Source of the DNA: an uncultured Erythrobacter sp.
GTDB lineage: Bacteria; Pseudomonadota; Alphaproteobacteria; Sphingomonadales; Sphingomonadaceae
Reading direction: 5' to 3'
Assembly (NCBI RefSeq): GCF_947502395.1
Contig: NZ_CANMZM010000001.1
Location: forward strand, 930,001 to 994,000
DNA length: 64,000 bases
This document shows positions 54,687 through 62,920 of the stretch, in pieces (the first letter of the stretch is position 1; each line of letters opens with the position of its first letter). The position numbers and the translations under genes were made by a program. The notes under the pieces were generated by a model, which had not been told where the DNA came from, made no database searches, and saw nothing but the letters and a program-made list of their open reading frames with translations.

Positions 54687-55126
54687 CAGCAATCTGAGCG
54701 AAGGGCTGAGTCTGAATTCAGCTGACGGCTAGCCGTTTGGTCTTGCCCACCAACAGCGTGTTTTTACACACAATCATCGGCGAGTTGGTCGATCAACGGC
54801 GACCGAAGACACCTGAAAATAGACGAGAAAGTGGATTTTGGCGAGGCATGGAGCGTATACGCCCGTACCGCGCTCGCCGAGAGCTTTCATCGCCGAAGCA
54901 GACTGTCCGGCCCATGGCATCTGGGCCCGATGAGATGATCGTTGGTCGTTCCATTTTGACCGCGTCCCCGATTCGCTTTTTGTTATTAGGCTAGAAGCTA
55001 ACACCTTTACTGTGGAAAACTGAGTCGAAATTTGACGTGGAAAGTAAATTTTTATGGTTAATTTTGAGTTCCCCCGGCCTTGGGATTACGATCTAGGTGC
55101 TCTTGCGTGATGGAAGAGCCGCGTCA
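54687..55126. other. Intergenic region between aldehyde dehydrogenase and flavoenzyme
   Basis: A 440-bp gap between convergent genes. Two opposite open frames of 76-85 codons at 54737-55004 have no ribosome site or recognisable motif. The stretch 55010-55070 is markedly AT-rich, with TTTGACG and TTTTTATGG but no clear function. GCTCTT...AAGAGC (55098-55118) is a weak hairpin past the flavoenzyme stop. I see no intact gene or RNA. Confidence 0.4.
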
Positions 55127-56293
55127 TTAACGATCTGTACGCTGTGCTCCTGCTTCGCGAACGGCAGCCAAATCGGGGTAACCATTCACCGCCATGAGCA
55201 GATCGGCCTCGGCGAGCATACTGCGAAGAACCCAGGCCGCCCCCTTCGCTCCGCCGATTGCAAGACCATAGGTGTATGGGCGTCCAACCCCAACTGCTGT
55301 CGCCCCGAGCGCGAGCGCCTTCACCGCATCGCTTCCCGAGCGAACGCCGCTGTCGAAAAGTACTGGCGTATCGCCCGACGCTGCAACCACGTCAGCAAGA
55401 AGATCGATTGTCGCAATGCCGCCATTCGCCTGACGGCCCCCGTGGTTCGAACAGTAGACTGCATCTGCGCCGTGATCGACGGCCTTTCTCGCGTCTTCGG
55501 GATGACAAATGCCCTTGAGTACAATCGGCAAGTCGGTGACTGATTTGAACCAGGCGATGTCCTCCCAAGTCAGCACTTGGCCAAAGATCGCAGCGAACAG
55601 CATGATGGCAGCGCGCGGATCTTCTTCAGGAGTTTTCTCCAACATCCCTCTAAACACAGGATCGGAGAAATAGTTCTGCATCACCTTGCCACGTAGCTGC
55701 GGGAAGTTGGAGGCGTTTAGATCGCGCGGCCGCCACCCGGTGAGCCATGTATCGAGCGTAACAACAATGGCTTTCGCACCGGAGGCTTCGGCGCGTTTAA
55801 TCAAGCTTTCAGCAAGCTCGCGATTGCGCGGCGTGTAGAGTTGGAAGAAGGCGGGCGTATTCCCGCAAGCTTCAAACACATCCTCCATTGGATCGTTAGA
55901 AAGCGTTGAGACGCAGAATGGCACGCCCACTTCTGCGGAGGCACGCGCCGCCGCCATATCGCCGTGGCGGTCCTGCGTAGCCTCTCCGTTTAAGCCAATC
56001 GGCGCCATAAAGAGCGGGCTTTTCAGCTTCAACCCAAACAGGTCGATAGACAAATCGCGTTCGGTACAATCCACCATCATGCGCGGGATCATACCCCAAT
56101 GATGGAACGCGCCTGAATTGCTGTTTTGCGTGTGCTCATCCCCGCAGCCGCCTGCGACATAGTTGGTAAGCATCTCGCCAAGCGCTTGCTGCCCGCGCTT
56201 TTCCAGAGTCGCAAAATCGACCGGGTAATCAGGCAAAACCCCCTGAAGCCCAGCGTTGTAGATCTCGTTTTGCATACCACCAAAATTTTCCAT
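55127..56293 (-). CDS. Alpha-hydroxy-acid oxidising flavoenzyme, lactate 2-monooxygenase type
   Basis: This 388-residue FMN-dependent TIM-barrel enzyme has PLFMAPIGLNGEATQDRHGD, VPFCVSTLSNDPMEDVFEAC, AIVVTLDTWLTGWRPRDLNA, IVLKGICHPEDARKAVDHGA with the active-site Lys, and YCSNHGGRQANGGIATIDLL with the catalytic His and Arg (SNHGGRQ), then GATAVGVGRPYTYGLAIGGA. The long loop and the ARDLN pattern favour lactate 2-monooxygenase over L-lactate dehydrogenase, but the substrate is uncertain. It stands alone and is convergent with the aldehyde dehydrogenase gene. Confidence 0.88.
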   Translation of the reverse strand: MENFGGMQNEIYNAGLQGVLPDYPVDFATLEKRGQQALGEMLTNYVAGGCGDEHTQNSNSGAFHHWGMIPRMMVDCTERDLSIDLFGLKLKSPLFMAPIGLNGEATQDRHGDMAAARASAEVGVPFCVSTLSNDPMEDVFEACGNTPAFFQLYTPRNRELAESLIKRAEASGAKAIVVTLDTWLTGWRPRDLNASNFPQLRGKVMQNYFSDPVFRGMLEKTPEEDPRAAIMLFAAIFGQVLTWEDIAWFKSVTDLPIVLKGICHPEDARKAVDHGADAVYCSNHGGRQANGGIATIDLLADVVAASGDTPVLFDSGVRSGSDAVKALALGATAVGVGRPYTYGLAIGGAKGAAWVLRSMLAEADLLMAVNGYPDLAAVREAGAQRTDR

Positions 56294-56378
56294 GGGGCCT
56301 CCAGCCTTCCTCTCTATGTCATTGCATGGGAGATTGGCCCCAAGCAGGCCAGCGCAGCAAGTCTTTTTGATCGGAAAA

Positions 56379-56768
56379 TCAGCGCAGTCGCTTTTGAATG
56401 TAGGGCCGTACTCGCAGAAACAAGCGGTAGAGGCGTTCCAGAACCGCCAAGACTACGCGGTTTCTTGCAAGAACCCCGATAGGGCGAAGCAAGGGAATAG
56501 CTCGCCACATGGCCGCAAAAGCCGCTGCACCGCTTAAGACTCTGCCATTCTCCTCGGCGTGGAAGCGTGAAAGCAGCTCGGTTTGGTCAATAGGGCAAGT
56601 CGGATCGCCATCAGTCGACACATCGACAAAGTCGATCGCCCCTTTGCGATCCAGCCGCTTCATCAATGCGATTTCGCGAATGCACATCGGGCACGCGCCG
56701 TCGAACCAGACTTTGACACGAGGAGCGGCAGTGGCATGCATATCCGTACAAATGTGGCCTTGAGACAT
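56379..56768 (-). CDS. DCC-family thiol oxidoreductase-like protein (DUF393)
   Basis: This roughly 129-residue protein has the DCC motif VWFDGACPMCIREI (DxxCxxC) near the N-terminus, the Asp, Cys pair of a thioredoxin-like fold, followed by RLDRKGAIDFVDVS and a hydrophobic C-terminal part. DUF393 proteins are thought to be thiol-disulfide oxidoreductases. There is no signal peptide. The start is uncertain: ATGs at 56768 and 56741 are candidates, the second giving MHATAAPRVKVWFDGA. It lies between the flavoenzyme gene and the CHAT operon terminator. Confidence 0.8.
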   Translation of the reverse strand: MSQGHICTDMHATAAPRVKVWFDGACPMCIREIALMKRLDRKGAIDFVDVSTDGDPTCPIDQTELLSRFHAEENGRVLSGAAAFAAMWRAIPLLRPIGVLARNRVVLAVLERLYRLFLRVRPYIQKRLR

Positions 56769-56826
56769 GCGTTGCAAGGGCGCAACCAAAATGAAGCACC
56801 GCGCGGCAGAGAGCCAATCTTTAGCT

Positions 56827-56857
56827 AAAAAAAACGCCGAGCGATCATCGCCCGGCG
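56827..56857 (-). terminator. Terminator of the CHAT/CHASE2 operon
   Basis: On the minus strand a GC-rich stem (CGCCGGGCGA with TCGCTCGGCG, positions 56857-56835) is followed by eight T (56834-56827). It starts 25 bp past the FecR-like gene and marks the end of the operon. Confidence 0.85.
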
Positions 56858-56881
56858 CTCCTTATTCGATGTGATCGCTTT

Positions 56882-57628
56882 TCAGGAAGCTTCTGCTTCC
56901 GCGATGTCGCCCAAGACAGCGAGCTGGCCCATGCAGCCTTTTTCAGCAAGAGCTGCTGCCAACAAGTCTGGCTGACGATAAGTCTCCGACATCGCAACAA
57001 TCCTGACGTTGACAGCCGCACCGGGAGCTTCCTCCACCGCGGGAGCCGTGATCGTGTATGTGCCACCGTCGGTAAGCTTAAGGCCTTCGGGGTCGAGCGC
57101 ACGCATACTCTCTGTCTCGACGAAATTGACATCGAGAGCCGTTTCGCTGCCTTGCGGTGCAATGGTGTAGGTTTCCCCCTCACCAGCGCTTGGACGCCAC
57201 AAACGAACGTTTTCAAGATCGTAGAGGCAGGTTGTGCCAGATGCGGCAACGTTTACCAGCCACAGATTGGGCATGGTTGGCGATCCCTTGCCAGTGCCTC
57301 GCACAGCCCCTGTGCGGGCCCTGTTTGATGCACCCTGACGGGTCAGGCGGGCAAACCGTGCGCGAGTGCGGGTTGCCCCCTCGCCTACGCGGAAGGTACC
57401 GGGACCTTGTAAGACTTTGGTCCCACCATTCGTCAGCACGGTAATCTTGTCACCAGCGCGAAGCGTGATTGTTGACGCATCGGCGACTTTCGTTCCAACA
57501 GGGTAAGTCCCTGCCGAAGGTCCAGCCGATTTCACGACTACCCCAGCAGCCGCTGCACCGGGCACTGACATAACTGCGCCTGCAAGCGCGAGGCCCAGAA
57601 GGCGGGCCTTAACCTTATCCGAGAACAT
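56882..57628 (-). CDS. Exported FecR-like protein
   Basis: This 248-residue protein has a signal peptide (LLGLALAGAVMSVPGAAAAG). The mature N-terminal half resembles the beta-solenoid FecR domain (TKVADASTITLRAGDKITVL, TNGGTKVLQGPGTFRVGEGA), as seen in sensors that interact with sigma factors or cyclases, but the similarity is weak. The C-terminal half is a Pro-/Thr-rich beta domain with two Cys (TTCLYDLENVRLW and KGCMGQLAVL). The ATG at 57628 has GGGGGAG upstream and overlaps the 3' end of the cyclase gene by 14 nt, so it is translationally coupled. Confidence 0.7.
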   Translation of the reverse strand: MFSDKVKARLLGLALAGAVMSVPGAAAAGVVVKSAGPSAGTYPVGTKVADASTITLRAGDKITVLTNGGTKVLQGPGTFRVGEGATRTRARFARLTRQGASNRARTGAVRGTGKGSPTMPNLWLVNVAASGTTCLYDLENVRLWRPSAGEGETYTIAPQGSETALDVNFVETESMRALDPEGLKLTDGGTYTITAPAVEEAPGAAVNVRIVAMSETYRQPDLLAAALAEKGCMGQLAVLGDIAEAEAS

Positions 57629-59723
57629 ATGCTCCCCCATCATTCAAATTGCGAATTCGATTGCCGTAGTTTTCTAGCGCCGAATCCTCGGGATGACCAG
57701 CGACCACTTGATCAATTAACTGCACTGCTAGTTCATGATTGCTATCTGAAACCTGAACAGCTTCTTCAAGTTTGCGTCGGTCTTCCTCAGGGAAGTCCGG
57801 CTTTGGCTGATAGATGTCAACCGGTTGCGCCCTTCCACGAAGAACAATCCGGCCCATAGGAACCCACCAATCAGGATTCGATTTTTCGATGAATTCACGG
57901 CTGGCCGAAACGCTGGACTGGAGCGGTTTGTTCGCAGCCTCTAGCCGCGCAGCGGTATTCATCGAATCGCCCAAGGCCGTGTATTGGATGCGGGTCTCTC
58001 CGCCAAAGTTTCCAACGACTGCTTCGCCATAGTGCAAACCAACCCGTGTCTTGCCGATTTTTGGCAAATTGGGGTCCGTCGCCGCGACCTCTGCGCGGAA
58101 ATCCTCACCCGCCTGCCAGATCGCATAACCCGCATTGAGTGCGCGCTCCGCATCATCCTCACGCGCGATGGGAGCGCCCCAAAAAGCGACCACCGCATCA
58201 CCCACATATTTGTCGATCACTCCGCCATGGTCGAGCACGACCTTACTCAGCATCTCGAGATAACGATTGAGCAGCTTGGCGACCATTTCCGGCTCGATAG
58301 CGTGGCTCATCTTGGTGAAGCCTTCGAGATCGCTGAACAGGACGAAGATCTCGCGCTTTTGGCCCCCAAGAGAAAGCAGGTCAGGCTCATCGATAATCGC
58401 CTCGGCGATGTCGCGTGGGATGTATTTGCCCAGTGCCCCTTGTGCAAAAGAGCGCTGCGCCGCCCCAGCAGATCGCGCGGCGGAGGTTACAACTGTAAAG
58501 GTGATTATCCACCCCACAAGCCAGCCCACTGCGGGAAGTCCGTAAGTGTCTACACCATTAAAATGGAGCGCGAAGGGGATGCCAATGTACAATGCTGCGA
58601 GCACAAGCATTAGGGGGACCAATTTCGGCGCAGACCATTCAAGCAAGGCGACCACCACCGCGCTTCCGACAACCACAAACGCCATCACCCACAGCCCGAG
58701 TGTCGGAATTTGTGGCATGCGCTTGCCATCGAGCATCTGGGCAATGAGCTCGCCATGGACGGACAGCCCTGAGGGCTCAAACCCAGTCCAGGACGTAAAC
58801 GGCGTCGCCACCCGGTCATAATCGAGGATATCTCCGCCGATGAGTACATATTTGCCCGCTATCTCCTGAGCGACAAATTCAGCAACCGCTGGGTCGAGAT
58901 TTAGGAAGAGCTCGATGGAAAGCGTTTGGAACAAAGGCTCCTCTACCGCACCTTCCACGGGCGCATCGGGATCAGCTTCGTCGGCGAAATCTGCCCTGAG
59001 CGCTCGTCGATATTCAATCGCGCCCTCATAACCTTCAAATGCCTCGACCGGTCCTCCGGCATCCTCAAGCATTGCTCTGCCCAAGAGCGGCGGGAGACCA
59101 GATATTATATCTGGCCAAACACGGGTCGCACCGAATTCGTCATCCAGACGGATACTGGCGCGCCTTGAATTGGTGCCGCCTTCCTCGATTGCATCCATAA
59201 ACTCGTCGAGGAACAACTGTTGCTGATAGACAATGTCGGCTTGATTGGTGGCAACGGTCGCATAGGCGACGGACGTCGGTGTTTGCATAGACCGCAGAGT
59301 TTCCACCAGCTCAGGGTCTTCGGACTGGGGCTGATCGAAAAGAATATCGATCCCGATTGCCTTTGCGCCCATGGTATCAAGATTGCTCAGCGCCTCGGCC
59401 AGAGCATCACGTGGCAAAGGCGATCGCTTTTCTAAGTTGATCAACGCCTGATCGTCATAAACCACAAGAACAATACGGTCATCTTGCTCAACAAGATCAG
59501 CAGCGAGATAGGCGCGGGTATCGTAAAGCGCGCGTTCTGCATCATTGGTGATTGCAGTTGGTTCCTCGCCTCCGGGCAAGGCCCAACTGTACCGCGCGAT
59601 AAAGATCGAAAACAGCACGAAAACAACCATGGCGACGATTTGAAGGGTCCCCGCTTCGCGAAGCCCACGAACGTTTCGCGCAAACGCACCGATACGCTTT
59701 TTATTGCCGGTCTCACCAGCCAT
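57615..59723 (-). CDS. CHASE2-domain class III adenylate/guanylate cyclase
   Basis: This 702-residue transmembrane cyclase has an N-terminal membrane helix (about 27-43), an extracellular CHASE2 sensor domain (about 50-335, with YDTRAYLA, ILFDQPQSEDPEL and VHGELIAQM), three membrane helices (about 343-415) and a class III cyclase domain (about 455-640). Metal-binding Asp465 (FSDLEGFT) and Asp509 (YVGDAVVAFWGAP) are present, with the transition-state pair in NTAARLEAANK. It makes a cyclic nucleotide in response to an outside signal. It is upstream of and overlaps the FecR-like gene, and is downstream of the CHAT gene in one operon. Confidence 0.93.
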   Translation of the reverse strand: MAGETGNKKRIGAFARNVRGLREAGTLQIVAMVVFVLFSIFIARYSWALPGGEEPTAITNDAERALYDTRAYLAADLVEQDDRIVLVVYDDQALINLEKRSPLPRDALAEALSNLDTMGAKAIGIDILFDQPQSEDPELVETLRSMQTPTSVAYATVATNQADIVYQQQLFLDEFMDAIEEGGTNSRRASIRLDDEFGATRVWPDIISGLPPLLGRAMLEDAGGPVEAFEGYEGAIEYRRALRADFADEADPDAPVEGAVEEPLFQTLSIELFLNLDPAVAEFVAQEIAGKYVLIGGDILDYDRVATPFTSWTGFEPSGLSVHGELIAQMLDGKRMPQIPTLGLWVMAFVVVGSAVVVALLEWSAPKLVPLMLVLAALYIGIPFALHFNGVDTYGLPAVGWLVGWIITFTVVTSAARSAGAAQRSFAQGALGKYIPRDIAEAIIDEPDLLSLGGQKREIFVLFSDLEGFTKMSHAIEPEMVAKLLNRYLEMLSKVVLDHGGVIDKYVGDAVVAFWGAPIAREDDAERALNAGYAIWQAGEDFRAEVAATDPNLPKIGKTRVGLHYGEAVVGNFGGETRIQYTALGDSMNTAARLEAANKPLQSSVSASREFIEKSNPDWWVPMGRIVLRGRAQPVDIYQPKPDFPEEDRRKLEEAVQVSDSNHELAVQLIDQVVAGHPEDSALENYGNRIRNLNDGGAYVLG

Positions 59724-59857
59724 GACGGATCCCCCTTGCCCCGGACAGCGCTATCCTGCCTCTTACGGGTGAGAAAGCAGGTTTGCCCCGGGCGAGCAAG
59801 CGCAAAGGTGCCCCTTTACCCATCGTGCTTTCTATGTCCGTAAATCACCGTTCAAGC

Positions 59858-62800
59858 TTAGCGCGTAACCTTGACCGATCCATCGCCGACAATCGCAAAT
59901 GCTGACCAATAGAAGGGGTGCGAGGTTTCCAGATCATCCATCAGTTCAAGCTGTGAGCGACGAAGGGCGGCAGCGGTTTCGCTATCGTCTTCTTCGAACA
60001 GGCCAGAGATCAGACGCTTTGTGGCATCAAAGTCATCAGGAACGGGCCAGTGGCTTGCCAGAACCGTGCGACCGCCAGCCCCCACAAAGGCACGCACCAG
60101 ACCATCAAGCGCAAAGTCACCGCCCGAGGTGATGCCCGCTTCCAGTGTTGCTCCAACGGTTGCACTGCCGGCAGTGTCGCAGGCTGAGAGAATGACAAGG
60201 TCAGCATCGATGCGCAGGCCGAAAATCTCGGCAAAGCTAAGAAGTCCATCGGAATCCTCATCGCCAAAAGACGTCAGAAGCGCCGGACGCGGTGGGCATT
60301 CTGGCTGAGGTGCAGTCACCAGACCGTGAGTAGCAAAGTGGAGAATGCGATATTCGCTAAGGTCTTTGCGCTCCTTGATCTCAGTATCTGTGAAAACATC
60401 CTTGGTCAGCACTGTCGCAGTTTCTGATTGCTCGCCGCCAAAACGGGTTGCCGCATCATACAACTCATCAGAAGCGATTGGGTTTGACCAAATGCTGCTA
60501 GACCACAGGCAATTGTCGCCTCCTGCGAGGGCCGAACGGGTGCCAGTTGAGCCGATTGGCCCGTCATCGACAGGAGTGTTCTCACCAAGGCCCAAATAGG
60601 ATTTCGCAGCGCGGCTAGGCGGCGCAGCGCGCACATCGCGAAACGCCGTTGGCGCGACGGCGGTACTGACTTGTGAGCTGCGGCCAAGCCAGGCGACACC
60701 GCGGAAATCATACTCATCCGCCTCAGCACCAGCGAGCCTCTCATTGTAAAGCTCGAGGCTTGCGTCGTCGGTCACCAACAGATTGATTGGCAGCTTCAGC
60801 ATCGCCCCATCAGGTTCAAAGACAATATGACGATGGCCGGGAAGTCGGTCAGCTACAGGTTCGAACAGGCGCACATAGAGATCGCGCGAAGTCGCCAGAT
60901 CAAAGGGGAATGTCAGAACCTCTCCGCCATCTGCAATGGCGATGCTTTCGCGCAATGTTAGGACAATCTCCTCAAGCTGATCCGGAGTGGCATCAGCCTT
61001 GTATGCCAACGCGTCGTCTGCGGTGATGTAGATCATGTAGACCTCACCATTGAGCGCGACCATCTTCACATAGGCCTCGTCCTCCTTGAGGATCGCTTGC
61101 ATGTCGGCCAATTCCATCGCGCCGCCCGATACCGCGCGAAAACGAGGATATTCAGACAGTTTTTGAAGCACTTCCGCCTGTTGAACCGTCAGGGCTTCCA
61201 ACCGAGATTGCCTTTCGTTGAGCAGGACTTCGGCTTGCGGGTTAACCTGCGCCTCTCCTTCCACTTCGAGGATCGACGCCCGAAGACGCTCGATTGAGCG
61301 GGCGAGATTGACGCTGCGACGGAAGAGCAGCGAAGCTTCGTCACTGCCGCCCGACAGTTCGCGAGCGAGAACCGCCTGTGTTTGTGCGAGCCCTGGCCGC
61401 AACAAGAGTTGACTTGCCGAGAATACATCATTGGCAGCCGAGGTGCTTGCTCCGTCCGCCAGCAGGAGACTGAAGTAATTCGCCATATACGCCCGCAAGG
61501 ATGGTGCGGGACGTCCCTCCGCCTCTGTCACAATCTCACGGTAAAGATCAATCGCGTCGGCCTCACGGTTTGTCCGCGAATAGAAGCCGGCGAGCTGTGC
61601 CTTGGCGCTATAGAGTGCTGGCGTATCCGGGTAACTGTTCTCAAGCAGCGCGATCCCCTGCGTGTGCAGGCCTTCGGCTTCCGCTAAGTTGGATGAAGCC
61701 TCAGCAAGCTCTGCCAACTCGCTAAGCACCTGGGCCCGCAACCAGATTATCGACAAAACCCTCCCGTCGCGCACTTCGCCCAGAGTGTTGTTTGCGCGGA
61801 CCAAATTGCTTTGCGCTTCAGCATTGGATCCCAGCAGGCGTAGCGCTGTGGCGCGCAGGTAATCTCCCTGACCATCTAGCAATTGCGCGCGCTCAAGACC
61901 TGTCAGCGCACGCGAAATGGAAGGGTCCGCAGCGCTCTCGCCTTCTGCTGCGAGCAGCCGAGCCAGAGATGAGCCGATTCTAAGCTGTCGAATTTGATCA
62001 TTATCGCTGAAATCCGACGCAATCGGCGTGCTCAGGATTTCGCGAGCGCGTTCTGGTTTGCTTTGATTGAGCGCATCGATCGCCTCGTAATTGCGCTGAA
62101 GGCGCGCCAGCACAGGGCTTGCAGCCGCTACATCTCGGGTCTGGTCGAACCGGCGTTCGGCTTCGGCGAAATTACCCAGATTTGATTGGAGCAAACCTTC
62201 ATTGAGCCGCGCTTCTGTCTCGCTTGAACCGCTTGCGGATTCCGCACTTGCGCCGAAGAACTCAGCCGCCTCAGCATACTCGCCAGCGTTCGCCCGCCGA
62301 TAGGCTTCTGCCAAAGCCTGATCAACCGTGATTGAGGCCGCTTGCTGGCGAACAAATGCCAGAGAATCCGTGGTTTGGGTCAATGGAATGTCGACCGTCC
62401 CAGCCACCAACTGATCGGTCGCAAGTGAAGCGACACCGATCTCAAGTGCTTTGCGATAGGCTGAAAGACCGGTCGCCGCATAGGTCCGATTGCCACTCTC
62501 ACCCACCAACAATTCGGTCCGGATAATGCTACCTGGACGGCTGCAGACCAATCGCTTGGCGCTTGGCAACTCAGCAGGAAGATCGTCGCCATCGCTCTCA
62601 GAACAGGTCGCGCCATCGCCAATAAAGCGCGACGCAGCCTCATCCGCCAGACGACCACGAACGACCCACATAGTCCCAATTGCAGCCGCAGCGTCGCGAC
62701 ACAGAATCGAATATTTTCGGTCGAAAAGCCCTGCACCTTGTTCAGGCGTCTGGATCTGAGCTTCGCACAATCCGTTGGAACCCACCGGGAAAGTGTCACG

Positions 62801-62920
62801 CAGGCTGATTGATCGCTGTATCGGGCTTTGCGTAGTGCCCGGTGTTGCCCATAAAGCAACGACACCGACGGCAGCGGCCGCCACGAATGAAAACAGCGAT
62901 TTTGCTGGCCTACTATTCAT
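59858..62920 (-). CDS. Exported TPR-CHAT peptidase-like protein
   Basis: CHAT is a caspase-clan peptidase domain usually found with TPRs; some are gasdermin-activating or Type III-E CRISPR proteases. This 1020-residue protein has a signal peptide (FSFVAAAAVGVVALWATPG), TPR-like helical repeats (about 190-480: AYRRANAGEYAEAAEFFGAS, GLLQSNLGNFAEAERRFDQT), a long helical linker and a C-terminal CHAT domain. The His/Cys dyad is clear: HFATHG (His865) and LSACDTA (Cys914), with SHWPVPD downstream. A signal peptide means it should act in the periplasm or outside, unusual for this family. The ATG at 62920 overlaps the upstream gene by 8 nt, and a 134-bp gap separates it from the cyclase gene. Confidence 0.9.
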   Translation of the reverse strand: MNSRPAKSLFSFVAAAAVGVVALWATPGTTQSPIQRSISLRDTFPVGSNGLCEAQIQTPEQGAGLFDRKYSILCRDAAAAIGTMWVVRGRLADEAASRFIGDGATCSESDGDDLPAELPSAKRLVCSRPGSIIRTELLVGESGNRTYAATGLSAYRKALEIGVASLATDQLVAGTVDIPLTQTTDSLAFVRQQAASITVDQALAEAYRRANAGEYAEAAEFFGASAESASGSSETEARLNEGLLQSNLGNFAEAERRFDQTRDVAAASPVLARLQRNYEAIDALNQSKPERAREILSTPIASDFSDNDQIRQLRIGSSLARLLAAEGESAADPSISRALTGLERAQLLDGQGDYLRATALRLLGSNAEAQSNLVRANNTLGEVRDGRVLSIIWLRAQVLSELAELAEASSNLAEAEGLHTQGIALLENSYPDTPALYSAKAQLAGFYSRTNREADAIDLYREIVTEAEGRPAPSLRAYMANYFSLLLADGASTSAANDVFSASQLLLRPGLAQTQAVLARELSGGSDEASLLFRRSVNLARSIERLRASILEVEGEAQVNPQAEVLLNERQSRLEALTVQQAEVLQKLSEYPRFRAVSGGAMELADMQAILKEDEAYVKMVALNGEVYMIYITADDALAYKADATPDQLEEIVLTLRESIAIADGGEVLTFPFDLATSRDLYVRLFEPVADRLPGHRHIVFEPDGAMLKLPINLLVTDDASLELYNERLAGAEADEYDFRGVAWLGRSSQVSTAVAPTAFRDVRAAPPSRAAKSYLGLGENTPVDDGPIGSTGTRSALAGGDNCLWSSSIWSNPIASDELYDAATRFGGEQSETATVLTKDVFTDTEIKERKDLSEYRILHFATHGLVTAPQPECPPRPALLTSFGDEDSDGLLSFAEIFGLRIDADLVILSACDTAGSATVGATLEAGITSGGDFALDGLVRAFVGAGGRTVLASHWPVPDDFDATKRLISGLFEEDDSETAAALRRSQLELMDDLETSHPFYWSAFAIVGDGSVKVTR

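Noticed and set aside
54737..55004. Opposing open frames in the gap after the aldehyde dehydrogenase gene
   Set aside because: Neither has a ribosome site or motif; I considered a decayed transposase but found no supporting residues or terminal repeats.
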